A stretch of 64,000 bases of DNA from Atopsyche davidsoni. Lineage: Eukaryota; Arthropoda; Insecta; Trichoptera; Hydrobiosidae. Location of the stretch: NCBI GenBank assembly GCA_022113835.1, contig JAILWY010000008.1, forward strand, positions 77,001 to 141,000, given 5' to 3'. Of this stretch, positions 14,056 through 26,380 are shown piece by piece (position 1 is the stretch's first letter; the number at the start of each line of letters is the position of its first letter). The notes beneath the pieces were generated by a model, which was given only the letters and a program-made list of their open reading frames with translations, made no database searches and was not told the origin of the DNA. Position numbers and translations under genes: made by a program.

Positions 14056-16186
14056 TATTTTTACAACTGAGGTAGATATTTGACGTGAATCTCTCACTTA
14101 AATAAACATTTGAAACACAGTAAGTCTTTAATTGAAAACAATGCGAATTAGAAAGTGAGGCGTTATATTGATTCCTACTCGTCTGTCACGAATGCCGGCG
14201 GCTGCTCGGGTAGTCGAGGAGGTCCTCCGGTCCTCGGGGATCGGAGGGCCCGCGTCCTCTCGGATCTCGCCGGGCCTCGGGCCGCGGGGCAAGCGAGAGG
14301 CGGAACCCGGATGCGGTCAGTTCCGTTCCAACTAGAGTCCTATTGTTTGGGGATAAAAGAGATAAAAATACAAAAAAACAGTAAAAGAGGTCGGAAGTCG
14401 GGCGAGCCTCACGCACTCCCCGCGAGCTCGCAATGCTGCGGCGTACGTTTGCTGCTCGTGCGTTTTTTTAAAAATAGATGAACTTTTTTTGTATAAATTA
14501 AACAGTGCTTATTTTTTAAAACTTTATTATATTAATACAAATGGTTGCAGAAAACAATACTCAACGTGTCACGGTCTCAGGAAGTACCAAAATGCCAGGG
14601 CGAACGGGGCTCGAATTCTTCCTGTGAAGTTTTTTTAAAAGGTTTTACATAGTTTCCAGTATTCGTATGGATTTTTCAAAGTTAACATATTTATATACTT
14701 GGAAGAAAACAATTCACCATTCTGTGTTTAACATCCGAGGAGTGACCGGACGATTGAAAACATGTTAACAAGGAAAAAATAAAAAATATATTTGAAGACA
14801 CATTTAAAATATACTTTTAAAAATTGGAATTCGTCGCATCGCGCGCTCCTCTTGATTTTCAATGTATATTATTTTCTGTTTTTTTGAATAGCTATTTGGA
14901 TTTTGTTACTTTCCACACATCGGGATGCCGGGCCTGCAGGCTCTTCGACCGGCGGGGGTCGAGATAGTAACATGTTCAACGAACCTCCTCGCCGCGATGT
15001 GGATTATGACGCAATAAATAACACAGCCGGCTCGGCGACTTGTGCAGATTTGAAGGAGCTTGCACAATAGGGGGAGAGACACTAAACGGACCCTGCGTCT
15101 TCAAATCCGTAATCTTATTTTCTGTAGCAAAAGAATTGTATGCTAATATATATTTTACGAGCTTCATATTATATAAAATATTATATGACGACAGTCTAGT
15201 TCCCGCAGGAATTTGAATTAGACGGAAGGACTTCGCTTTATGGAACAATAAGAAGCCTCGCGCTCGCAGGTCCCGGGGCGCCCCGCAGCCTCCCCGGCTG
15301 GGCCTCTCGAGGCGAGTCTCCCGACCCATCGCCCCCGACTACCGCGGCTTCTGTTCAACTGTAGTGCGTGACGCGAGGGCGGGGGCGGGGCGGGGCGGGG
15401 GCGGGGCGGGGGCGGGGCGAGGGCGGGGCGGGGGCGGAGGCGAGTGCGGGGGCGGGGGAGGAATTTAATATAAGGCGCCGTGATGGAGGGACCGCACAAG
15501 ATTTCATCAGCCGAGCGCGGCGCCGTATCTCAAACCCTTCTGCAATATCCCCGAGGTGAAAAAAACGGCGGATAAATCAAACATCCTTTCGGGGACTTCC
15601 TGCAAGGATATGAGATGAATAAATTAGGTAATTATCATAAAAAGTTAGGGCCGAAGTGGCAAGGCCGGGCCGGGTTTTCAGTTGCTGCGGACCTCCCGCT
15701 CGGAGCCCGGCCGAGAACCATCTCCCGCGCTGCCTGCCGCACCCGCACCCGAACCACAGCCTTCCCCGGGTGCCGGACCTTCTCTATTAAATTAACTAAG
15801 AACTCCTGAAGGTCGAGGTTTTTTTGGATTTACCGTATACAAGACCGATGTCAAAGGTTTTTTGAACTAGATACAGACAGTCGCTCCCTGCAGCTTGCCT
15901 CCCTGGCTCTCTTGAGGTTTTGACTACTTCGGATTTTTTTCTTATATACTCCTCATTCCGAGATTATCTGAGTTGGGATATCTTTTGTTCGCGGATTAAG
16001 ACGAGGTTAGAAAGCCACGACGGGTCATAATTCGGCAGATCGGAGATGTTACTGGTCCTGGACGCACGCACCTTGCTATCGCTCCGGTTATCATACAAAA
16101 CCTTTTAAAATACGACATTTAATTATTTCAAAAATATAAAACACAGTCTTGTAAACTAAAGGGAGATATTTTTATGTTATTTTCCT
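14056..16186. other. gene-free stretch with GC-rich islands
   Basis: GC-rich patches at about 14190..14450 and 15230..15780 alternate with AT-rich DNA. Open frames in the patches are Arg/Ala/Gly/Pro-rich in several phases, as expected from composition alone. No exon is recognised. Confidence 0.5.
15376..15458. repeat. G-rich minisatellite, GGGGC-type
   Basis: Repeated GGGGCGGGGCGGGGG-type units on the plus strand provide many G3-G5 runs with short loops, so one strand could fold into G-quadruplexes. It lies within a GC-rich island at about 15230..15480. Confidence 0.8.
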
Positions 16187-16240
16187 AAATCTAAGTAATT
16201 ACTTAGATTTATAATATTCATTTCAATTGAAATGAATATT
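16187..16240. repeat. two adjacent perfect palindromes
   Basis: Positions 16187..16210 form a perfect 24-bp palindrome (AAATCTAAGTAA and its complement). Positions 16213..16240 form a perfect 28-bp palindrome (AATATTCATTTCAA and its complement). Only two bases separate them. Neither has a spacer, so each could extrude as a hairpin with a minimal loop. No element ends are recognised. Confidence 0.92.
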
Positions 16241-17298
16241 TCTCTAGAATTTTTGATATTGTTTACATAATCGGATGCCTGTTGTTGTTGCACACTCTCA
16301 AAACACAGCTCATACAGGGCAAAATAAATGTAGGTATTATAAAAACAATGTTTTTTTAAAAATTAAAGTATGTTCACTAGATATAAAAGGTTTTGGAAAA
16401 AAAATATTTAAACAATTTAGATAAATTCACTAGATTTTATATGGATTGAGAAACCTAAGATTTCAAGATCTATGGTAAAAATGAATCGAAGTAAAAAAAA
16501 TACAAGATGTTTTTAATAGTACATAATTTTTCAAGTTTCGCCAACATGTTGTAGAAACTCTTCGTACCAACGAACAAAAGAATGGAAATTGCTGAAAATA
16601 CTCAAACTAAATTAAATATTACAATGGAACTCCACCTAGTACTATCCGTCAAAAATATTGAAAATATCAATGAAAAATATTGGATTGAAAACTTTTAAAA
16701 ATTTTACCACAAGAAACATTTTGGAGTAAACTTACTTGAGATATATGGCATCGGTACCTAAATTGAATTTAATATATATAGGTCGCATATCCAGATATAC
16801 AGAACTGGTGGTACTCGGCTGCTGGCATTCGCTGAGCACATTTAATTTTATTTCTGAAAAAAGAAGGCGAACATCAATACAAAGGTAGTCAATGAATCTG
16901 ATGTTGTACGGTTGACGACGGGGTCGAGCCACGCTGCGACAATTGTGGATTTGTTCAAATCTTTAATCGAAAATGTTTGCGAGAAATTTTCCAATCTGTG
17001 TTCGAAAATTGCATTTTCAGATATTCAGTGACGAATGAAGTTGGGCAGGCTCGAGTGCTTTCTCCTATGTATTCCGGCGTTATGAAGAACTGTGTGGGAG
17101 ACAACTTCCGGCAAATATAGTAATGCTTGTCATTGATTTGTTAGTTTAACGGGCATCAGATAATTAAAAAAACACACTCTAATAACGTTAAAAGTAGTGA
17201 AAGTATCGGTAGGTAGGTTTAATATTAAATCGAAAATCCAGAATCATAACAACATTAGTATATATATAATATATGTATATATATATATATATATATAC

Positions 17299-17346
<48 letters not shown>

Positions 17347-18043
17347 CGCTCAGAAGGTAAGAGGCGCGTGCCTGCTCAGTCCGCGATCGTTCATTACCAG
17401 CTCGCGACGCAGTGCGGAGGCGGACCTGATCTCGCTCCCGAAATAACACCATTCAAATTAAATACTGAGCACCGTCATTGTGTAATCTGGCTTTGGAAAT
17501 CGAGCAAAACTTGTAATCGGGAACTGGGGATCTGCATCAGGTAACGATGACTGGCGACTAGTGGTCGGTGACTTGTGATCGGTGACTTCTGGCAGCCGGT
17601 GCAGACAGCTTCACTCCCCAGCTGTCGCCGCCGTCTCGGACCGACCGCTCCGGCGATGAGATGAGCTTTGAGATGCAACCGCGACTCATAGCAGATTGTG
17701 CGGTTGAGACTTTGTTACTAAATACACGGATTACTTTGTTAAACATAATGTATTAAATATTTTTGATAGAGAATATCATAATAAATATCATTATACAAAA
17801 TATTTGGTGTCGTTCAAAATTATTATTTTTGACTTGCTTGAAAATGCCAACATTACGTGTCGGGCGAAACTAGTAGCGCCAAGAAATAAAAAGTTGGAAC
17901 AACACCAAGACTACATCTTGACTTAAAAATATTATTTAAAATGGTCATAATGTTAAGTAATTTAAGTATTTCCATTATTATTTTTCATATTATGATAATT
18001 GAAAATCTGTTTTTTTTTAAAAAATCTTTGGATTGTGACACAA
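16241..18043. other. gene-free AT-rich stretch
   Basis: Apart from the TA array at 17259..17341 and a moderately GC-rich patch at about 17360..17700, I see no features. The open frames here have no recognisable motif. Confidence 0.5.
17259..17341. repeat. (TA)n microsatellite
   Basis: About 83 bp of (TA)n with a few TG interruptions. Confidence 0.93.
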
Positions 18044-18734
18044 TCTACTATAAAAATAGCCATTGTGTGTGTGTATGTTTCATTTTTTGCTTCTCTATAG
18101 AATATCTTAAAAGATACAACGCTGATTTTTTGCACGTAAGTTTAGTAAATTTTTCCGCAGCTATGTGCCGAATCTCAAGACGATAGGATAATATTTTTAT
18201 TCATAAACTAATTTAATTAAACTATAAAATATGCTCTAGCGAGTTTCAATATGTACGAATTATAGGATTTTATTGTTCAACGCAAGAATTTCAAATTTAG
18301 AACTTTTACAAAAAAACAAAATATGATGCTTCTTAGAAATTTTCAGTTTATGTCAACTTGACACAAGTACCAATTTTATTTTTTTATCGAAATTGCGTTA
18401 GAAATTATTAATCACATCATTAATAACTTAAAATGCCTCCTTAAAAAATAACACCGTCTAAGCACAGCAAACGTAATTAAAAAAGAATAGCACAATTGAA
18501 CGTGATAAAGACTGCATCTAATAAAGAACAGTGCAGTGAAAGTGATTCGTTGTTTGTGACACAAAATGTGATATTTCCTAGAATGGCTTTGCTTTCGAAA
18601 TTAATATCCGGTTATTCAAAATATATGTGTACAAAATGAAATCAAATATTCATCTAATTGTCAGCCAAACATATGTTCAAACACTATTGCATCGTTCATC
18701 GAATACGTCATTTTATGACGGGCTACATTTCTAG
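18044..18734 (+). mobile_element. non-autonomous Helitron, copy 1
   Basis: The element begins with TC (TCTACTATAAAAATAG) after a host A. It ends with the hairpin CGTCA-TTTTA-TGACG, ten bases, then CTAG before a host T. This is the standard Helitron pattern: 5' TC, 3' hairpin plus CTRR, insertion between A and T, no target duplication. It shares about 390 bp with the copy at 21407..21837 but has about 260 extra bases (roughly 18440..18700) before the 3' end. It has no coding capacity. Confidence 0.88.
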
Positions 18735-18885
18735 TAATAAATAATGCATATTCAAAATTCACGCATCAGAAAACCTACAATGATGGAGTGAATGTCAGCC
18801 TGCACTGTGAGTGGGTAAGCGGCTTATCGATTTGCTACCTCTAACTAAATTCTCATCATATAATTTTATTATTGAAAAAAAATAC

Positions 18886-18960
18886 CTGAGTGATTTTTCC
18901 ACACGTTAATTTTTATTGGTGACCGATTTCGCCAGTTTCGTTCATTAGAGAGACCCTTGT
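18886..18960 (+). repeat. half copy of a foldback repeat family
   Basis: The segment starting CTGAGTGATTTTTCCACACG and running through GGTGACCGATTTCGCCAG matches the left arm of the foldback repeats at 34337..34449 and 59877..60007. The complementary right arm is missing, so this is a truncated copy. Confidence 0.7.
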
Positions 18961-19203
18961 CCTAAGTAAAACTATAAAAACACGACATGTTGACATTTCA
19001 AAAGGTTACATAGTGAGCACACAGAGTAGGCCCGGAGCCGCCCGCTCCAGGTGCGGGTCACTCTCTTTGATTCCGGGCAACGCTCGGAGGTCACGCGGTA
19101 GAAGACGAACACAAAATTTCTTAAACTTTAAACATTGTCTGTGTAGTTTCACTTGCAGCTATTGCATGAAAGATAGCCATTCGAAACACAACGAACCTCG
19201 GTC

Positions 19204-19480
19204 TCATCCTCTCGAGATTGGGCGGCGCTGCAGCGCTAGTGCGATCGCGCGGGCGGCGAGTTTCGGCAAGAGTCGGTCTTGCGACAGACGGAGTGGAGAG
19301 GCGGAGCGGGCCAGTGGGCGGCTTGGGGCGTGTGGGCGCGCGGCTGTGGGCGGCGGGCGGCGGGCGGCGGGGCGTGGGCGCGCGGCGCGTGGGCGCGCGG
19401 GACTCGAGCCGGACCGGTCCGCTCTTGCGCCACGCCGCCGGGCCGTCGCATCCGAAGCGAATCGGAACAATTATTAAACC
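19204..19480. other. GC-rich, CpG-dense island
   Basis: About 280 bp of very high G+C with frequent CG dinucleotides and GGGCGGCGGGCGG-type runs sits in AT-rich surroundings. Long Arg/Ala-rich frames are open on both strands, which composition explains. A GTGAGT donor-like site follows at about 19698. It could be a promoter/5'-UTR island of an unseen gene or another degenerate minisatellite; the sequence alone does not decide. Confidence 0.5.
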
Positions 19481-21406
19481 ACCACGTGCGCGTTAACGCA
19501 CGCGAGTGGACGTCATAAACGCTGCAGTGTATTCAAATTTTAGTCAAATCGAGGCAGTATATTGAGCCGCATCGTGCGCACAGGGCTTCACCGGGAATCC
19601 GATGAGATAGCAAAAGTCTTCAAATAAATTTTCAAAGTTGTAAAATCAGAAAGGAAGATCGCGACTCCGTCGGAAGGACGAACGCCCGTTGCGAGCGGTG
19701 AGTCGGAGGAATGCCACAAAAATAATTATTTATCGACTAACTGCCATCGCTTTGCGACATCAAGCTTGCAGTTATTTGAACCTACTATCCCAATTATCCT
19801 AACTTAACAGTAAAGTTTTTTTTGCGAAATGTTAACCTCATCAAACTTAACTTTCAGTTCGTCCGTTCTATCTTTTCGTAAATGAGTGTTCGATCGCGCT
19901 CATCGTCGCTCAAGGTAGCCCGGCTTCCTCCCCGGCCCTTCTGAATCACTTGCGAGTCTTTCTTTCCCATATTTTAAACCAGCAACTCATTGTGTCACGT
20001 CACCGAAGCCTCCGGCGGGCGTGTCGCACGGCGAGCACAGCGCGGGGGCGGCTGTACCGCCTCACATCACCGTTCCATTAACATCTGTTCGTTAATTATC
20101 TCAAAACGATTACTTAATTTTTAATGGAGTGATAGTAAACAAGTACACCAAGACAAGGGAGGATTGAATGCATATCCTACTGATATGCTGGAAATGTTGA
20201 ATAATGATTATGAGGGCTCCTTTATTTATAAATATATTTTATAACTCGCTACTTCACTTACATTCGCTATATTTGATAAGAAATCATTTATTTTTTTCCT
20301 TTTTATTCCTATTTTACTAAGGGAAGACACCTTCCGCTATATAAACTAAGCTGGATTCAAAGCTTGACTGGATCCGCTCGGACGAGACAAAACTGAGTAT
20401 ATTTTGTGAAAACATTTGCGAATGATAGCGATCGTGATTTGCCCGGCTCCACTCTGCTATCGTTGTCCTCAGGCCGGGTATCGGGTCGAATCTATAACCA
20501 AAACGTGACGCGGCCGAATACCTGATATATGGAATCCATTCAAAACGCCCGTCAGACACATCTTCATACTCTGTTGCATACAAAAAACATTTCAGCGAAT
20601 AGGAAAATAGTTATCGATTATTAAATAAACCTTGTTTTAGTCATATATAGTATGTAGAAAAAACTGAACATCACGGTATTTTTTAAATTTAAACTATATG
20701 GTAATTGAAAAAAAAAAAAATTATTGGTAATTGAAAATTTTGATGCTAATAATGAAGCATTAGAAATTGTGTATCTGATTGGAAATTGTGTATCTATTAT
20801 AAGTAGAGATCGTAATAAAAAATGACCTGATCCGAGAAAACGCCGAAAGAGTCCCTCTACCTGTGAACCTCGGCAGCCGCAGAGGTCTTCAACAGAGGTT
20901 TCGCGCACCGGCGGCCTCTGCGGACAGGGGGCGACTTCTTGCACTCTATCGTATTGATTGATTTGTCAGCCGATACAAGTGACACCACCGAACCGACACT
21001 ATCCAAATGATATTTTTTATCAATAGTTTTGATAGCATGTTTGCTGGGATCTGTTGGATGATGCTTATATAAAGAGCTTTCAAAAGAAATCGTTAATAAC
21101 AATAAACATTGAAAATGACATACCTTCTAATTACACTAATATAATAGAGGGCTTTTCAGCACAAGACGATAAAAGGCACGTAAGTCATTCTGAATGTTTA
21201 TAAACTAAGAATCTTTCACAAGGATAACCTGATTAAAATTAGCTGTTGAACTGACCGTTCAGAATAATATATATTTAATATTTTAGTCAAATTATTTGGT
21301 AAGTCCAATTTCCACTTATTTACGCTACTTGTTTTATTTTCGTGGTATATTGCGTCTAATTGCTAATGTAGTCCCGTCAAAAAAATAAAAAAAGAAAACA
21401 TGCCTA
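19481..21406. other. gene-free stretch
   Basis: Mixed AT-rich DNA with no recognised exon, element end or RNA gene. Short frames at 20317..20583, 20621..20944 and 20857..21102 on the minus strand resemble no family I know. Confidence 0.5.
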
Positions 21407-21837
21407 TCTACTATAATAATATTCATTGTGTGTGTGTATGTTTCATTTTTTGGTTTTCTATAAAATATTTTAAAAGATACAACGCTGATTTTTTGCATGT
21501 AAGTTTAGTAAATTTTTCCGCAGCTATGTGCCGAATTTCAAGACGATAGGATAATATTTTTATTCATAAACTAATTTAATAAAACTATAAAATATGCTTT
21601 AGCGAGTTTCAACATGTACGAATTATAGGATTTTATTGCTCAACGCGAGAATTTCAAATTTAGAACTTTTACAAAAAACAAATTTTGATGCTTCTTAGAA
21701 ATTTTCAGTTTATGTCAACTTGACACAAGTACCAATTTTATTTTTTTTATCGAAATTGCGTTAGAAATTATTAATCACATCATTAATAACTCAAAATGCC
21801 TCCGAAAACGTCATTATGTGACGGGCAACATTTCTAG
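21407..21837 (+). mobile_element. non-autonomous Helitron, copy 2
   Basis: It starts TCTACTATAATAAT after a host A and ends with the perfect hairpin CGTCA-TTATG-TGACG, ten bases, then CTAG before a host T. At 431 bp it is the compact form of the family seen at 18044..18734, with very high identity over most of its length. It has no ORF and would depend on Rep/helicase supplied by an autonomous Helitron. Confidence 0.9.
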
Positions 21838-22290
21838 TAGTTAAATAAAAACACTGAAAAAAAATCTCAAAAATTGTAAAATTAAAAACCACTGGAAATT
21901 AATTTAAAACAGGTAAACTGTTATCATCACTGTACTTGTCTCCTAGAACCTCAGTGATTCCAGCTTAAGGAAAAATTTCTCACTGAGAGATCACGGTGGC
22001 TGAAGTCCTGATCCCTCCGTCGGCGGCTCAGGCCTCGTGGACGTCCCGGCGGGGACCCCGGAGGGTCGTGCTTGCCTTGAGATTTATTTATTTTTAATGG
22101 GGTTGAAATATACTTTATATATATATGAAATATTTTTGACAGAATGTAATCGGAAGAGATCCATTTTGAATGTTCCATATTCCACAATATGGATGAAAAA
22201 AAGTTATATCGCAAAAGACGTGAGTGCCCGCAATTTAGCAAAGATTATGCATTGGTCACACACATGAGAACTGCTGTTTAAACTCTTGCT

Positions 22291-22428
22291 GGTTTATAGG
22301 ATTTATTTAATTAAATAGATTTTCGACATTTCCTATACAAAAGTTTCAACATTTTAGTTTAGCGAATACTTTTCAAAAATTTATTTTATTTCTTTATTTG
22401 CGTAGTAGCACGCGCCGGGTATCCGCTA

Positions 22429-22429
<1 letters not shown>
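22291..22429 (+). mobile_element. short Helitron 3'-end remnant
   Basis: The 3' terminus GCCGGGTATCCGCTAG is followed by a host T. It matches the terminus of the longer minus-strand Helitron at 50710..51933. A second matching block (TTTTCGACATTTCC through GCGAATACTTTTCAA) corresponds to about 51690..51745 of that element. About 900 bp of coding region present there is missing here, so this looks like an internal deletion derivative. The 5' terminus is not recognisable. Confidence 0.72.

Positions 22430-22497
<68 letters not shown>
22430..22497. repeat. (TA)n(TG)n microsatellite
   Basis: About 52 bp of (TA)n followed by eight TG repeats. It begins at the host T directly after the Helitron CTAG, so the Helitron landed at, or seeded, the edge of this array. 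Confidence 0.93.
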
Positions 22498-23047
22498 AGT
22501 GCCTTTTTGAAGGAATGATTCTACTTCTAAAAGATACTCATTTCCAGCAAATAATATTGAAATTAATTTTAAATAGGAAAAGAATTCACTTCGCGGAAGA
22601 TTCTAGAATGCGCAAGTTGTAAGTTAAAAGTACAATCTGCAGTCATTGTACGGATCTCGTACGGGCAGACCCGCGATGTACTCGTATAATGATGCTCATC
22701 GCGGCGGAGGCAGACCCGGGCGGGGAGGCTTCATGAAAAGTTCACTGAAGAGAAGCTTGATAGTGACAAAAAATTACATAAAAATCAAACGGTATATATA
22801 CTATATAGTTCATTTTAAGTTTGAAATCGTGTAATTTTGCTAGTTTTTTATTATAAATCTAAAATTTAATTATATATTTAAGAAAATACTATAAAACTAG
22901 TCGATTTTTTAAAAATACAAATATATTTTATATCTTACATTATAATTGAAACGAACAAAAACTGCTTTGAGGGATTTCATTATTTCAATTTTATAACAAG
23001 TATTTACGTACACAGCAGCTCTCTGAGCGAGCGGTCATGAGACAGCC

Positions 23048-23110
23048 AGGGGGCGGTCAGGGGGCGATCAGGGGGCGGTCAGGGGGCGATCAGGGGGCGG
23101 TCAGGGGGCG
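23048..23110. repeat. 12-bp GGGGGCGRTCAG minisatellite
   Basis: Five to six tandem copies of GGGGGCGGTCAG or GGGGGCGATCAG alternate between GGTC and GATC. The repeat is non-coding and G-rich on the plus strand. Confidence 0.9.
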
Positions 23111-24367
23111 TATTTTTATGCTATTATTAAGATATTAAAAGGTTGGAGTCCTTCATTGGGGGACTTGCACACTTCTGATCCATATTTAAATCTATTTTTT
23201 TATTTAGAACTTGCGATCGCCCCCAAGAATAAATAAAATGTTGGGAAAAAAATAAATACAACGCGGAAGAAAATAAATATAGTAAAAAATAAAATATGTG
23301 TTAAAAATAATGATTTCGAAGTGAAAACGATAAATATTTATAAAATTACTTTGTAATTTATAATTAGCGTTTTTTGTTCTACTCATGTGATTTGACATTT
23401 TATTATTATTGATGTCAGATAATAAATTCAAATAAAAAAATTAAATATAATATTTTATGTGGGCGAATTGCTCGTAACACGGACACGCTTCCTAAGCGGG
23501 GGACTCTACTTAATGTCAGTTAAACATTTGCTTAAAAAGATATATCGAGAGTTTTGGCAGAAAAATGAATGAAGCTTCCCTCTATTCAGTGCTCGACACA
23601 TAAAAGCCTTATTGCTCTATTCGATGACGTAATGAGCATTCGCGGGTCGGGAGAGCTCGCCGCCCGCGGGGGCTCCCCCGGCAAACTGCAGCCGGTCCTC
23701 TTCTCATTCTTCCTTTGGCGCTGCTACGTGCCTCTCGCGACCTATCTCTCTCAGTTTCCCGAGAATAACGAAAACGAAGAAAGCGGAAATGGATCCGGAA
23801 ATCTCACTACTCACGACGAGGAAATTTTTTGAATCTGGAAAACTCTCGTCAATTTCGCTTTATGACGATAGAGGAGAATGTAAAATGTGTCTCATTTTAA
23901 TCCATCAAAAATCTATTTTATCCATCAACTCAAAAATCCATCGTTGGTTTCAGTCCTTGCATTCGACGATCTTGCAAGACATGGATGGCCACACCGCGGC
24001 TCGCGGGGTGTTTACTTTTGGCCCGCGAAGCATATGCAAATTATATATATGCAAATGTTTTAAAAAACATATTTGGACTAGGAGAAATATCCCGCATTAT
24101 ACAAACATGCTCTATCGATGATTTCGCTATTTGGAAACACTTACACATATGAACAGATTTTTACTCGAATGAAGCATATTAAATCTCATATGAGAACACG
24201 AATTACTGGTGAGCATTTGGAAAAACTGTTTGCGTGTAGCAACAACATCAATCGTTATCAACATTGATGCACTTATTTCTGACAAAAAAAACCAGACGTC
24301 TCACTAAAATTTATTATCATTTGTTTATTTATTATTATTATTTTTTGAATTGCCTAACTCTTATCTA

Positions 24368-24415
24368 CTAAATATGTTTGATTCACATTCACACACACAT
24401 ACACGCACATATACG

Positions 24416-24489
<74 letters not shown>
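24368..24489. repeat. (CA)n(TA)n compound microsatellite
   Basis: An irregular CACA/CGCACA block passes into about 62 bp of (TA)n. It directly adjoins the downstream side of the minus-strand LINE fragment. Confidence 0.93.
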
Positions 24490-24496
<7 letters not shown>

Positions 24497-24529
24497 AATC
24501 AAATTACAAGATTCTTTTATTTTCATTTG

Positions 24530-25053
24530 TTACTTCACCTTTTTGCTCCATTGGATCGGCTTGCCGTCAGCTCGTAGGGGGTCGGCGCGATGGTTGCCAG
24601 GGTGTTTCCAGGTGAAGATGATTGTCTTAGTCTTCCCCTGGTTAACTTTGATCCTCCATTTTTCGTAAAAGGTACTGATTAAGTCGAGTCCGACCTGGAG
24701 TCTTTTCACGATGGTGTTAGTGTGATTTGAAGTGGAGTAGCAAGCAGTGTTGTCTGCATAGAGCGCTAGAACGCATCCCTTGGGAGTGGGTAGATTGCTG
24801 ATAAAGTGAAAAAATAGGAGTGGGGCTAGGACTGGACCCTGGAGAACTTCCACCGGGACTGGTCTCCGGCTGTCTCGAAGGCGCCTGAGATTATGTTCGC
24901 CAGCCCTGCTGGGCGCTCGAGAGTCACATTTTGGGTCGGGCGATCGTCGGCAGCGATGGCCGCCAGCGAGTCTCGTACGAGAGCCTCCGTGTATTCGTTG
25001 CGCATGTCTTGGGTGAGGGAGTGCGATCTCTCAATATATATAAATACAAACAC
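24530..25053 (-). pseudogene. reverse-transcriptase fragment of a Jockey-like LINE
   Basis: The minus-strand frame at 24853..24530 holds the core of a non-LTR reverse transcriptase: a degenerate PQG-type region (LQGPVLAPLLF), SNLPTP, then LALYADNTACYST, and a thumb-like KWRIKVNQGKTKTIIFTWKHPG block. The catalytic box reads YADN where active enzymes have YADD, so the second aspartate is lost. A second frame (25053..24826) continues upstream through ERPAGLANIISGAF, so a frameshift separates them. No endonuclease domain, RNase H or 3' tail is present. It is an inactive, 5'- and 3'-truncated copy. The Jockey-clade assignment rests on motif style. Confidence 0.85.
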
Positions 25054-25304
25054 ACACAGAACTCTAACTATTTGGGCTTGGAGTCAATAACTATGAATAA
25101 ATAAAAAAATAAGGAGTCTGAGAGAGCGAAAGAGAGAACTGCAATGGAAGGACTCTGAATTGTATTGATATATTTCTGGTATATATCATATTCCATTTAA
25201 GAAAATCATAAAAAGCTGTAAAGATAAAGTTTATCTTATCTTGAGCCTTGGATTAATTTAGTATTTCTACAGAATAGCTAAAAAAAAACTGGAGCAAGAA
25301 AGTG

Positions 25305-25375
25305 ATGGAATTTAAGCCCAAACCTTACGGGAGGCGAGCGTTCAAGCTACTGGACCAAGAAGTGGTTAGGATATG
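25305..25375 (-). repeat. possible tRNA-derived SINE head
   Basis: On the minus strand, TTGGTCCAGTAGCTTGAACG resembles an RNA polymerase III A box (TGGYNNAGTGG-like). About 30 bases later, GGGCTTAAATTCC resembles a B box. The arrangement and spacing are tRNA-like, but the cloverleaf is not intact and I see no clear tail or target duplication. An old SINE or tRNA pseudogene fits best. Confidence 0.45.
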
Positions 25376-26380
25376 TTAGGTTTGATAAATTTTTAGCATT
25401 GCTTAAGACACAAATATTATTTGGGAATGTCGCTGTTTACTCTACGCCAGGGCGCAACCTGCCCCGCGGATTGAGCCCGGGGAGGAGAATTCTGGGAAGG
25501 GGGGGTCCGGCTAGCCTCGGGTTTGATTCCGTGAAATCACTTTTAATACACTTCAGTTAAAAAATATTGATTTATCGCTCACGGGAGAACAGATCTAATG
25601 AAATGTAACACAGCCAGCATCGGCAAAAGAGGCACCTACACAGCAGCGGAATATATGCACGAGTAATTGAAAATTATACAAGATATTTCACCCGTTTGAT
25701 TATTTTCAGAATTAGAATTTGTGCAATGAAAACGAAATATGCTACAGTTCACATAACAGTTCCCGATCAAGCGGTCGACATTGCCGAGTCGGCGTCCGCA
25801 GCCTCCTCGGGCAGGCAGGGGCGCTCATTAGCGAGGCGCAGGGCGCGTGACGTCACCGCCGCTCCGTATAATATTATTTACATAAACGACTTTGTCGGGG
25901 TTTTTCGCAACTTCTTTCTTGGCACAGGTTTCGCGGCGACGGCCATTTTGTTTTTATTTTTTGGCTCAAATTCGTAACCACGTTAAATATTTAACATGTT
26001 CTTGTCTTGACGGCGACTCTGGAGACAAATTCCCGTTTATATAGTCAAAAAATTGTTTAACCTCACAGTTATGGCAAAAAAATAGCCATGGGTATTAGGG
26101 TGTCCCTTATATGACCAAAAAATTTTTTTTTTCAAATTTCGAAATGCATACCCTCTACTTTTTTTACTAATGCTATAAGATACTTAAATATAAAATTTCA
26201 TCTTTCTAGCATAATTGAAACCAGTGCCGACCGAGCTTCAAAGTTTAGTAAAAAACGTGTTTTGTCTTGATATTTCGGTCTGGTATAAAATCATTATAAA
26301 TGCAATAAATTAAGTGAATAAAAGTAAAAATTCAATTAGATGAACATTAATTTTTAATCAAAAACATAAAGTAATAACAA

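Noticed and set aside
19013..19518. Arg/Ala-rich open frames on both strands in the CpG-dense island
   Set aside because: Composition alone keeps all frames open; no motif and no splice support.
24378..24668. Plus-strand frame over the CA/TA repeat running into the LINE fragment
   Set aside because: Antisense shadow of the reverse-transcriptase fragment joined to a microsatellite.
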